A stretch of DNA of 5,725 nucleotides. It comes from an uncultured Rubrobacteraceae bacterium (GTDB taxonomy: Bacteria; Actinomycetota; Rubrobacteria; Rubrobacterales; Rubrobacteraceae). How positions within the stretch are numbered: position 1 is the first letter of the stretch; every line of letters starts with the position of its first letter. The translations under genes and the position numbers were made by a program. The DNA lies in the NCBI GenBank assembly GCA_902805985.1, contig CADCUW010000290.1, forward strand, positions 1-5,725. The letters run 5' to 3'. Below are positions 1 to 5,725 of this stretch, piece by piece. The notes under the pieces were generated by a model. The model worked only from the letters and a program-made list of their open reading frames with translations, ran no database searches and was not told the origin of the DNA.

Positions 1-668
1 TCCCCGGCAACGAGCGGGGCGTCTCGCGCACCATCAACAACTTGATGAAGAAGGGCGCCGACGTCCACTACAGCCCCCTCCAGACGGTCCACGTCTCCGG
101 GCACGGGGCGCAGGAGGAGCAGAAGCTGGTCCTCGCGCTCCTCAAGCCCAAGTTTCTCGTGCCCGTTCACGGCGAGTTCAGGATGCTCACGCACCACGCC
201 AACACGGCGATGAGCATGGGCGTGTCGCCGGATAACATCTTCGTTCTGGACAACGGCGACTGCCTGGAGTTCAAGAACGGCAAGGCCCGAAAGGCCGACC
301 CCGTCGCCGCCGGCATGTTCCTCGTGGACGCCGGCGCGATCGCCGACGGCTCATCCAGCGTGATGCGCGAGCGCCAGCAGCTCTCCGGGGACGGCATGTT
401 CATAGTCGTCGCCCGCGTGAGCGCCCAGAACGGCCAGCTCCTCGGCCCCCCCGACGTTATCTCGCGCGGCTTCGTGAACCCCCAGGGGGCCAACGGCCTC
501 ACGGAGCAGTCCATCGACACCGTGCAGCGCACCCTGGAGCGGACCGCCGGCCGCCAGGTCACAGACCGCGGGGAGCTCAAGAACGCCATCCGCAAGGACC
601 TCTCCGGCTTCCTCTCGGACAAAACGGGCAAGCGCCCGATCATCCTCCCGCTAATAGTAGAGGTCTAA
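1..668 (+). CDS. rnj: Ribonuclease J, C-terminal part (5' truncated by window edge)
   Basis: This is the last 221 codons of a gene that begins upstream of the window; bases 1-2 are the tail of a split codon and the frame continues from base 3 to a TAA at 666-668. RNase J enzymes are metallo-beta-lactamase/beta-CASP nucleases of about 550 residues, with endonuclease and 5'-to-3' exonuclease activity in cytoplasmic mRNA decay and rRNA maturation. The fragment opens with PGNE and carries the beta-CASP signatures HVSGHG and VPVHGEFRML, whose histidines belong to the active-site region. A C-terminal domain follows, containing ISRGFV, and the protein ends in KRPIILPLIVEV, the usual RNase J ending. 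The metal-binding HxHxDH motif lies outside the window, so catalytic integrity cannot be judged. The final codons are also the left arm of a perfect dyad. A position next to ftsK is common for this family. Family assignment is firm. Confidence 0.95.
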   Translation, partial: PGNERGVSRTINNLMKKGADVHYSPLQTVHVSGHGAQEEQKLVLALLKPKFLVPVHGEFRMLTHHANTAMSMGVSPDNIFVLDNGDCLEFKNGKARKADPVAAGMFLVDAGAIADGSSSVMRERQQLSGDGMFIVVARVSAQNGQLLGPPDVISRGFVNPQGANGLTEQSIDTVQRTLERTAGRQVTDRGELKNAIRKDLSGFLSDKTGKRPIILPLIVEV

Positions 669-684
669 ACGTAGACCTCTACTA
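655..684 (+). terminator. Perfect 13-bp hairpin spanning the rnj stop codon
   Basis: The arm TAGTAGAGGTCTA (655-667) is matched exactly by TAGACCTCTACTA (672-684), with a 4-base loop AACG. The left arm includes the last four rnj codons and most of its stop. It is markedly more AT-rich than its surroundings. As RNA it would form a stable hairpin at the 3' end of the rnj message. No T-run follows on either strand, so it is not a classical intrinsic terminator. It could instead be a terminator of the U-tract-less kind, a 3' stabilising structure, or a DNA operator dyad. The structure is seen directly; the role is inferred. Confidence 0.45.
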
Positions 685-721
685 CATGGTGCGGTACAGG
701 TACAGACCTCCTCATTTGGGC

Positions 722-727
722 TAGACT
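722..727 (+). promoter_or_regulatory. Possible -10 element for a leaderless ftsK transcript
   Basis: TAGACT fits the TAnnnT pattern of housekeeping -10 elements in high-GC Gram-positives. It ends 6 bases before the ftsK GTG at 734, so transcription would begin at or next to the start codon. No Shine-Dalgarno sequence precedes the GTG, which is consistent with a leaderless message. No convincing -35 is visible; the sequence 16 bases upstream is GTACAG (700-705), the second of two tandem GTACAG copies (694-705). Chance matches to TAnnnT are frequent, so this is only a candidate. Confidence 0.3.
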
Positions 728-733
728 TTCCCT

Positions 734-3004
734 GTGGCTACGGGAAAGAGCGCTCCGAAGAAGACGGCGAAGAGGTCTGCCCCGGCCAGAAAGGGCGGTG
801 GCAGGTCCACCCGCAAGAAATCTTCTCCGCCGCCCTTCGAGGGGCTGCGGGAGGCCGTGAGCCGCGAGGCGGTCGGGATCTCCATCCTGGTACTCGGGTT
901 GTTCTTTACCGCCGCGTTCTTCAGCGGCCGGGGGGCTTTTCTCGGAGAGGCGGGCCTCTACCTGGCCCGCAACCTGCTCGGCGACGTCGGCCTGGCGCTC
1001 GCGCCGCTGGCGGTGGTCGGCGGGATTCTGCTAATCCTCGAGCGCCTGCCGGGCCGGGTCGTCTTCGGCGCCGTCTTGCTACTGCTCGGCGTGGCCGCCA
1101 CGCTCGCCGCGACGATGCCGCGCCGGTTCCTGTTCGCGAGCGAGGCCTACCCCGAGGCCGGCGGGGCGCTAGGCAGCGCCATCTACTACGCCGTCGACGC
1201 CGTCGGCGGCGGCATAGGTACCGTGCTCGCCCTGGCACTTCTCTTCTCTTTGGGCCTCTCCTTGCTCACCGGTATCGGCTTCGGCGCGGCCTTTGAGGGG
1301 GCCCGCGACGGTATCGCCTCAGCGGCCGAGGGGCTCCGCGGCCTCGCCGGGCGCCTGCGGACGGATAGGGAGGCGGGCGGAGATGGGGATCGGCGTCCGG
1401 TGCAGAAGAGCGGACCGCGGGTCCTGGATCCCCACGAGGAGTCGCCACCCGAGCCCATAGCACCACCCCCGTCCGAGGAAGACGAGCCGACCCGGGAGTT
1501 CGAGGTGGTGCTGCCGGAGAGCTCCGACGGGCTGCGGCTGGAGGAGAGGGGGCCGGTTGAGCCCGGCGAGTACACGCCGCCGCCGTTCAGCATCCTCGAC
1601 TTCGGTAGCGGCGTCCCCGAGCACGACGCTGAAGGGACGAGCGAACGCCTCACGAGGGCGCTCGCCGACCTCGGCGTCGAGGCGAGGGTCGTAAGAGCCG
1701 TCGTGGGTCCGCGGGTGACGCGGTACGAGCTAAGGCTCGGCAGCGGTGTGAAGGTCGGCAAGGTCAGGAACCTGCAGCAGGACATAGCCTACGCTTTAGC
1801 GGCCACGGAGGTCAGGATACTGGCACCCATCCCCGGCAAGAGCGCCGTCGGGGTCGAGGTGCCGAACACCAAGCCCGCCAAGGTCACTTTAGGCGATGTG
1901 TTCAGGGAGTACCCGGACGCCAACGACTGGACCCTGCCCGTGGGCCTTGGCAAGGACATCTCCGGTCGGGCGGTCTTCTTCGACCTGGCCGAGATGCCGC
2001 ACCTGCTGGTCGCCGGCACGACCGGTAGCGGCAAGAGCGTCATGCTCAACGGCCTACTGACCTCCCTGCTGCTCACCACCGACCCGCGGCAGGTCAAAAT
2101 GGTCCTTATCGACCCGAAGAGGGTCGAGCTCTCGCCGTTCGGGCGGGTACCGCACCTCATAACCCCCGTCGTCACCGACGTCAAGAAAGCGGCGAACGCT
2201 TTGCAGTGGGCCGTGGCGGAGATGGAGCGGCGGTACGAGGTGCTGGAGCGGATGGGGTCCCGCTCGCTCGAAGGGTACAACCTGAGGAGCGAGACGCCGA
2301 TGCCGTATGTGGTCATCGTCATCGACGAGCTCGCCGACCTCATGATGCAGGCCGGGGCCAAGGTCGAGGACGCCATAGTCAGGCTCGCGCAGAAGGCGCG
2401 GGCCGTCGGCATTCATCTCGTGGTCGCGACCCAGCGGCCGAGCGTGGACGTCATCACCGGCATGATCAAGGCAAACGTCCCCAGCCGCATCGCCTTCGCC
2501 GTCTCGAGCCAGGTCGACTCCAGGGTCATCATGGACGCCGGCGGGGCCGAGGTCCTGCTCGGCATGGGGGATATGCTCTTCAAGCCGGTCTCCGCCTTGA
2601 GGCCGTCGCGGGTGCAGGGGGCCTTTATCTCGGAGAACGAGGTCGAGCGGGTCGTGGGAGCTAGCGAGGACGCCGCCGCCGGGAGGGCCGAGCCGCACTT
2701 CGTCGAGGAGGTCACCCAGCAGCCGAAAGGTGAGAAGGAGGCGACCGACGAGCCCGAGGACGACCTGTTGCAGGAGGCGGCGAGCTTCGTGGTCTCCACC
2801 CAGCAGGCCTCCGTGAGCGCGGTGCAGCGACGCTTCAGGGTCGGCTATTCGAGGGCCGGCAGGATCATCGACGCCCTGGAGCGCAAGGGGATCGTGGGGC
2901 CATACGAGGGCTCGAAAAGCCGGGCCGTCGTGGCGTCTTCGATGGACATCGAGTCCATGTTCGAGGGCGGCGAAACGGACGGGCGGGACGCCGAGGGCTG
3001 GTAG
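734..3004 (+). CDS. ftsK: DNA translocase FtsK/SpoIIIE family
   Basis: FtsK is a septum-anchored ATPase that pumps double-stranded DNA as a hexamer and clears and resolves chromosome termini at division. The predicted protein has 756 residues. It starts with a Lys/Arg/Ser-rich cytoplasmic tail (1-34), then about four hydrophobic membrane segments (roughly 47-64, 78-103, 109-128 and 146-187). A short Pro/Glu-rich linker (about 205-295) leads to the alpha domain (about 297-390). The RecA-like motor follows, with Walker A GTTGSGKS (428-435), Walker B VVIVIDELADLM (526-537) and the conserved ATQRPSVDVITGMIKAN segment (565-581). A winged-helix gamma domain at about 677-735 would read oriented DNA motifs. 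All motor residues look intact. The GTG start is constrained: an in-frame TAG lies at 722-724, and the next candidate GTG (857) would delete the basic tail. There is no Shine-Dalgarno sequence. The linker is far shorter than in E. coli FtsK, as in SpoIIIE/SftA-sized proteins. Whether it acts in vegetative division or sporulation cannot be read from sequence. Confidence 0.96.
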   Translation: MATGKSAPKKTAKRSAPARKGGGRSTRKKSSPPPFEGLREAVSREAVGISILVLGLFFTAAFFSGRGAFLGEAGLYLARNLLGDVGLALAPLAVVGGILLILERLPGRVVFGAVLLLLGVAATLAATMPRRFLFASEAYPEAGGALGSAIYYAVDAVGGGIGTVLALALLFSLGLSLLTGIGFGAAFEGARDGIASAAEGLRGLAGRLRTDREAGGDGDRRPVQKSGPRVLDPHEESPPEPIAPPPSEEDEPTREFEVVLPESSDGLRLEERGPVEPGEYTPPPFSILDFGSGVPEHDAEGTSERLTRALADLGVEARVVRAVVGPRVTRYELRLGSGVKVGKVRNLQQDIAYALAATEVRILAPIPGKSAVGVEVPNTKPAKVTLGDVFREYPDANDWTLPVGLGKDISGRAVFFDLAEMPHLLVAGTTGSGKSVMLNGLLTSLLLTTDPRQVKMVLIDPKRVELSPFGRVPHLITPVVTDVKKAANALQWAVAEMERRYEVLERMGSRSLEGYNLRSETPMPYVVIVIDELADLMMQAGAKVEDAIVRLAQKARAVGIHLVVATQRPSVDVITGMIKANVPSRIAFAVSSQVDSRVIMDAGGAEVLLGMGDMLFKPVSALRPSRVQGAFISENEVERVVGASEDAAAGRAEPHFVEEVTQQPKGEKEATDEPEDDLLQEAASFVVSTQQASVSAVQRRFRVGYSRAGRIIDALERKGIVGPYEGSKSRAVVASSMDIESMFEGGETDGRDAEGW

Positions 3005-3030
3005 CTATTGTGGTAAGGTTCTAGGCCGAA

Positions 3031-3852
3031 ATGGATGACGGCAGGCAAACTCTCGGCCCGGCGGAGGACAAGATCGGGCGCGTCCTCGAACGGGCGCGCA
3101 AGGACAGGGGCCTCTCCCTCGAAGAGGCCGAGCGGGCGACCAAGATCCGCAAGCGCTACCTTGCAGGCCTGGAGCAGGACGATTACACGGTCCTGCCGGA
3201 CGCCGTCTACGCCCGGGGCTTCCTGAAGACCTACGCGAACTTCCTCGGCCTCGATGGGGACGGCCTCTCCGAAAAGCTCCGAACCCGCAAGAAACCGCGC
3301 CGGGAGCGGCGCCTGAGCTACGCGGCCCCCTCGAGCGAGTCCGAGCGCCCCATCATCAACCCCGGCGGCGTCCCCGGCGCCGAGAAACGCAACATACCCA
3401 GATCGACGATCATGACCATAGCCATCGCAGCGCTCGTGATCGCCGCCCTGATCGGCGCCCTGTACATCGTCGGCCTGAGCGTCCGATCTGCGGTCGTGGA
3501 CGACGCCCGAAACGCCGAGAGAATCGCCGCGCCCGTGAAGCCCGAGCCCGAGGAATCTGGAGAAGGCTCGGGCTTTAGGAACAGTGAGGATAACCCGTCC
3601 GGCGCCCTGACCGTCGGTGTTGAGGTCGAGGGCGCCCCGGCCTGGATCCGGGTCCGCTCGGACTCCGAGACGGTCTTCGAGGAGGTCGCCCAGCCCGGCT
3701 TCTCCCAGACCTTCGAGGCCCGCCGCGTGGTCGGCATCAGGGCCGGCGACGCGGGCGCCGTCTCGGTTGAGGTCAACGGCCAGGACGTGGGCGCCCTAGG
3801 CGATCCCGGCCAGGTCCTTGAGAGGGACTACACCCTCAAGTCCGCGAGCTGA
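3031..3852 (+). CDS. RodZ/YmfM-like membrane protein with N-terminal helix-turn-helix
   Basis: This 273-residue protein has the three-part RodZ layout. A Cro/C1-type HTH_25 domain covers about 15-84, including IGRVLERARKDRGLSLEEAE and the typical ARGFLKTYANFLGL. A basic juxtamembrane stretch (86-94, KKPRRERR) follows, then one transmembrane helix (about 126-150). The acidic linker (about 165-190) leads to an extracytoplasmic beta-rich DUF4115-type domain (about 194-268), with AWIRVRSDSETVF near its start. In RodZ the HTH contacts MreB and helps organise the elongation machinery; in Bacillus the counterpart is YmfM. No mreB is in the window, so a shape role is inferred from the family alone. 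The ATG at 3031 is the first start after an in-frame TAG (3022-3024). The ribosome site is weak: AGG at 3023-3025, 5 bases away. The gene lies 26 bases after ftsK, so readthrough from ftsK is likely. A TGn-extended TAnnnT sequence at 3011-3019 could supply extra initiation but has no -35. Confidence 0.88.
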   Translation: MDDGRQTLGPAEDKIGRVLERARKDRGLSLEEAERATKIRKRYLAGLEQDDYTVLPDAVYARGFLKTYANFLGLDGDGLSEKLRTRKKPRRERRLSYAAPSSESERPIINPGGVPGAEKRNIPRSTIMTIAIAALVIAALIGALYIVGLSVRSAVVDDARNAERIAAPVKPEPEESGEGSGFRNSEDNPSGALTVGVEVEGAPAWIRVRSDSETVFEEVAQPGFSQTFEARRVVGIRAGDAGAVSVEVNGQDVGALGDPGQVLERDYTLKSAS

Positions 3853-3855
3853 TCT

Positions 3856-3891
3856 CCCCTCAGGGGACCCCTCAGGGGACCCTTCCGGGGT
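3856..3891. repeat. Three tandem 12-bp palindromic units
   Basis: CCCCTCAGGGGA occurs exactly at 3856-3867 and again at 3868-3879. A third, degenerate unit CCCTTCCGGGGT (3 of 12 bases changed) sits at 3880-3891. Each unit is itself close to a palindrome (CCCC/GGGG arms), so the block can fold into several competing hairpins. It fills the gap between the RodZ-like stop and the recA promoter. The third unit creates the strongest stem, annotated separately. Tandem slippage is the likely origin; function beyond termination is unknown. Confidence 0.8.
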
Positions 3892-3895
3892 CCCC
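3875..3895 (+). terminator. GC-rich hairpin downstream of the RodZ-like gene
   Basis: GGGGACCC (3875-3882) pairs perfectly with GGGTCCCC (3888-3895) around a 5-base TTCCG loop. It lies 23 bases after the RodZ-like stop and 15 bases before the recA -35 hexamer. The position suits termination of the ftsK/RodZ-like transcript and insulation of recA. No T-tract follows (the next bases are CGCGCACAAA), so it would be a U-tract-poor terminator of the type often proposed in high-GC genomes. Alternative pairing within the tandem units could weaken it. Confidence 0.5.
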
Positions 3896-3910
3896 CGCGC
3901 ACAAACGCCC

Positions 3911-3939
3911 TTGGGAGGGTATTGTGCCTACAGTATAAT
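3911..3939 (+). promoter_or_regulatory. recA promoter, near-consensus housekeeping sigma type
   Basis: TTGGGA at 3911-3916 (4 of 6 matches to TTGACA) and TATAAT at 3934-3939 (6 of 6) are separated by exactly 17 bases. Transcription should begin near 3946, giving a leader of roughly 54 bases before the TTG start at 4000. A full consensus -10 is striking in such GC-rich DNA and predicts strong basal expression. The promoter also excludes the upstream TTG at 3922 as a start, because that codon lies inside the -35/-10 spacer. The dyads TTGTGCCTACAG (3922-3933, spacer) and CGGATAGTTCCG (3946-3957, at the predicted +1) are possible operators, but neither matches a known LexA box. Confidence 0.8.
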
Positions 3940-3989
3940 TCTACCCGGATAGTTCCGATTATTGAGAGCACACGAAGCACGCGCCTGGT

Positions 3990-3994
3990 GGAGG
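3990..3994 (+). promoter_or_regulatory. Ribosome binding site that decides the recA start
   Basis: GGAGG is followed by a 5-base spacer (ATGCA) and then TTG at 4000. It is the only strong Shine-Dalgarno sequence in front of any gene here. It overlaps the alternative in-frame GTG at 3988, which is therefore excluded. The ATG at 3995 is out of frame with recA. Confidence 0.85.
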
Positions 3995-3999
3995 ATGCA

Positions 4000-5088
4000 T
4001 TGGATAAGAGCAAAGCAATAGACGCCGCCGTTACCCAGATAGAGCGGCAGTTCGGCAAGGGCTCCATCATGAGGATGGGCGACGACGAGAGGCCAAAGGT
4101 CCCGGCCATCTCAACCGGGGCGCTCGCGCTCGATTTGGCGCTTGGCGTCGGGGGCCTGCCGCGAGGCAGGATCATCGAGATCTTCGGCCCCGAGTCGAGC
4201 GGCAAGACCACCCTAGCCCTGCACGTGATCGCCGAGGCCCAGAAGTCCGGCGGCCTCGCGGCCTTCGTCGACGCCGAGCACGCCATCGACCCGGACTACG
4301 CCCAGGCTATCGGCGTCGACCTCGAGAACCTGTACTTCTCCCAGCCGGACAACGGGGAGCAGGCCCTGGAGATAGCCGATACCCTCATCCGCTCGGGCGC
4401 CCTGGACGTCGTCGTCATCGACTCCGTCGCAGCACTCGTGCCCCGCGCCGAGATCGAGGGCGAGATGGGCGACTCCCACGTCGGCCTGCAGGCGAGGCTC
4501 ATGAGCCAGGCACTCAGGAAGCTCTCGGGCTCCCTCAACCGCTCGGGGACGACCGCGATCTTTATCAACCAGCTTCGCGAGAAGATCGGCGTGATGTTCG
4601 GCTCCCCCGAAACCACCCCCGGTGGCCGTGCCCTGAAGTTCTACTCTAGCGTCAGGCTCGACATCCGGCGCATCGGCGCGCTCAAGGCCGGCAACGACAC
4701 GGTGGGCAACCAGACGCGGGTCAAGGTCGTCAAGAACAAGGTGGCGCCGCCGTTCAAGGTGGTCGAGTTCGACGTGATGTACGGCGAGGGCATCTCCCGC
4801 GAGGGGAGCCTGCTCGACATCGGCATCGAGAACGGTGTTGTCCAGAAGTCCGGCGCGTGGTTCGCTTATGGCGACGAGCGCCTCGGCCAGGGCCGCGAGA
4901 ACTCCAAGACCTTCCTGAAGCAGAACGAGAACGTGCGCAACCGCATCCTCTCCGACATCTACGACAAGCTCGGCTTCGACAACCCGAACGCCGAAGACGG
5001 CGGCGCGCTCGTCCCCGAGGGCGGGGCAAACGGCGTCGTCGACGAGGCGCTGGTGGCGGAGGGCCGGGCTGGCTCAATAGGCCGGTAG
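4000..5088 (+). CDS. recA: Recombinase RecA
   Basis: RecA polymerises on single-stranded DNA in the cytoplasm, drives ATP-dependent homology search and strand exchange, and stimulates LexA self-cleavage in organisms with an SOS response. From TTG at 4000 the product has 362 residues, in the family's usual range, and begins (M)[22 protein letters not shown] as expected. Key parts are present: Walker A GPESSGKT (63-70), the catalytic glutamate in DAEHA (Glu93), Walker B VVVIDS (137-142), loop L1 around [19 protein letters not shown], loop L2 around [21 protein letters not shown], and [17 protein letters not shown] in the C-terminal part. Residue 118 is Asn in [11 protein letters not shown], where most RecAs have Thr. 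The C-terminal tail is Gly/Glu-rich but ends in SIGR and is not the strongly acidic E. coli type. No intein is present. The 5' extension to 3922 is rejected on promoter and ribosome-site grounds. recX follows after 6 bases. Confidence 0.98.
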   Translation: MDKSKAIDAAVTQIERQFGKGSIMRMGDDERPKVPAISTGALALDLALGVGGLPRGRIIEIFGPESSGKTTLALHVIAEAQKSGGLAAFVDAEHAIDPDYAQAIGVDLENLYFSQPDNGEQALEIADTLIRSGALDVVVIDSVAALVPRAEIEGEMGDSHVGLQARLMSQALRKLSGSLNRSGTTAIFINQLREKIGVMFGSPETTPGGRALKFYSSVRLDIRRIGALKAGNDTVGNQTRVKVVKNKVAPPFKVVEFDVMYGEGISREGSLLDIGIENGVVQKSGAWFAYGDERLGQGRENSKTFLKQNENVRNRILSDIYDKLGFDNPNAEDGGALVPEGGANGVVDEALVAEGRAGSIGR

Positions 5089-5094
5089 CCCGGC

Positions 5095-5712
5095 GTGCCC
5101 GAGATCACGGGCGTAAAGGAGCGCCGGGGGAGGGCCAGGGTCTCCGTCGACGGGGAGCCCTGGGCCGAGCTCGACGCCGCCGTCGCGATCGAGCGCGGCC
5201 TCCGCGAGGGGGCCGCGTTCTCGTGGGAGGAGCTCGCGGAGATCCGCGAGGCGGGGGAGAGGCCCCTCGCCATGACGCGGGCCCTGAACCTGCTCGGGTA
5301 CCGCGCCCGCTCCGAGGGGGAGGTGCGCGAGAGGCTCGGCCGGCACGACGGGTACGCTACGGAGACCGTCGAGGCCGTGATAGGCCGTCTCGGGGAGCTC
5401 GGGTACCTCGACGACGAGGAGTTCGCGCGCCAGAGGGCGCAGGAGAAAGCAAGAAAGTATGGTCCGCGGCGGGTGTCGGCCGACCTGATGAACAGCGGGG
5501 TTGGCCGGGATCTCGCGTCCCGCGCCGTGGCTGATGAGTTCGAGGGGCGCTCGGAGCTTGCGGACGCTAGAAGCGCCGCCTCTCGGCGGTATAATGGCGG
5601 GGGATCCGAGGCCGAGGCGCGCAGGGTCTACGGTTTTCTGGCGCGTCGCGGTTACTCGGCCGGGGTCTGCGCCGAGGTCGCAAGGGAGCATCGCGGGCCG
5701 GCGCAGTCCTAA
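5095..5712 (+). CDS. recX: Regulatory protein RecX
   Basis: RecX binds the RecA filament groove and limits filament extension and RecA activities. The 205-residue product has an N-terminal beta-like segment (about 3-45, ITGVKERRGRARVSVDGEPW) followed by the family's helical repeats at about 58-102, 103-150 and 153-203. Recognisable family motifs are LGYRARSEGEVRERL (67-81) and LGYLDDEEFARQ (103-113). Length is normal for Gram-positive RecX. The GTG start is forced from the 5' side, since the in-frame recA TAG is only two codons upstream (TAG CCC GGC GTG). There is no clear Shine-Dalgarno sequence, so translation probably depends on ribosomes finishing recA. No hairpin is obvious in the 6-base gap, unlike the attenuating terminator between E. 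coli recA and recX. The reading frame is complete, ending in TAA 13 bases before the window edge. Confidence 0.93.
   Translation: MPEITGVKERRGRARVSVDGEPWAELDAAVAIERGLREGAAFSWEELAEIREAGERPLAMTRALNLLGYRARSEGEVRERLGRHDGYATETVEAVIGRLGELGYLDDEEFARQRAQEKARKYGPRRVSADLMNSGVGRDLASRAVADEFEGRSELADARSAASRRYNGGGSEAEARRVYGFLARRGYSAGVCAEVAREHRGPAQS
5590..5595 (+). promoter_or_regulatory. Consensus -10 hexamer inside recX, possible internal promoter
   Basis: TATAAT occurs intact in the last fifth of recX, where AT-rich hexamers are otherwise rare. A small hairpin (CCGCC 5576-5580, GGCGG 5585-5589) abuts it. No -35 hexamer resembling TTGACA is found 16-18 bases upstream (the sequence there is CTAGAA). If used, transcription would begin near 5602 and run out of recX into the next gene beyond the window. 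The call rests on the hexamer alone. Confidence 0.25.
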
Positions 5713-5725
5713 GGTGTGACTGTCC

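Noticed and set aside
2054..2698. 214-codon open frame on the minus strand inside ftsK
   Set aside because: It lies wholly opposite the FtsK motor domain, resembles no family I know, is rich in Gly/Asp/Arg/His as expected of a GC-rich antisense frame, and the + strand motifs are intact.
3946..3957. CGGATAGTTCCG as a LexA box
   Set aside because: Only the right side (GTTC) resembles a Gram-positive LexA half-site; the left half lacks GAAC at the required spacing. Kept only as an unexplained dyad.
3922..3999. 26-residue N-terminal extension of RecA from TTG at 3922
   Set aside because: The TTG lies between the -35 and -10 of the recA promoter, the extension does not resemble RecA N-termini, and a good ribosome site points to TTG at 4000.
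4857..5534. 225-codon + strand frame overlapping recA and recX
   Set aside because: The translation is extremely Arg/Gly/Pro-rich and low in complexity, typical of a shifted frame through high-GC genes, and it overlaps two confident genes.
5074..5691. 205-codon minus-strand frame opposite recX
   Set aside because: Mirror of recX with no recognisable motif; recX carries clear family motifs on the + strand.
5713..5725. Possible start of the next gene (GTG at 5716)
   Set aside because: Only ten bases follow the GTG, and the AAGG before it is too close to act as a ribosome site; nothing can be supported.

Overview
The window is a compact, strongly GC-rich stretch of chromosome in which all genes lie on the + strand. 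Every coding region can be placed in a known housekeeping family. In order they are: the 3' end of a ribonuclease J gene (1-668), an ftsK/spoIIIE DNA translocase gene (734-3004), a membrane-anchored helix-turn-helix gene of the RodZ/YmfM type (3031-3852), recA (4000-5088) and recX (5095-5712). G and C dominate third codon positions, so many long open frames exist on both strands, but these are shadows of the real genes. The gene content and order (rnj, ftsK, HTH-membrane protein, recA, recX), the high GC and the Gram-positive flavour of FtsK and RecA suggest a deep-branching actinobacterium such as Rubrobacter or a relative. This assignment is an inference from protein character and synteny and has not been tested by a search.

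Region by region: the RNase J C-terminus stops inside a perfect 13-bp dyad (655-684). A 65-base gap follows, with a possible TAnnnT -10 element very close to the GTG of ftsK, which has no Shine-Dalgarno sequence. ftsK and the RodZ-like gene are 26 bases apart and may be cotranscribed. After the RodZ-like gene comes a GC-rich block of 12-bp tandem palindromic units that folds into a terminator-like hairpin (3856-3895). Immediately after it is a near-consensus sigma-A-type promoter (3911-3939) that fixes where recA transcription can begin. recA starts at a TTG codon 5 bases after a clean GGAGG. recX follows 6 bases after the recA stop in the same reading frame, so the two are almost certainly one transcript and probably translationally coupled.

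Functionally the window combines RNA turnover (RNase J), chromosome segregation at the septum (FtsK), cell-shape or envelope organisation (RodZ-like) and homologous recombination with its modulator (RecA, RecX). In many Gram-positive genomes pgsA and cinA sit between the HTH gene and recA; here they are missing. I see no mobile element, tRNA, rRNA, CRISPR array or defence gene, and no convincing new system. The points worth a second look are regulatory and architectural: the dyad at the rnj stop, the tandem palindromes before recA, the lack of a recognisable SOS box at recA, leaderless-looking starts, the in-frame recA-recX junction and a consensus -10 hexamer inside recX.
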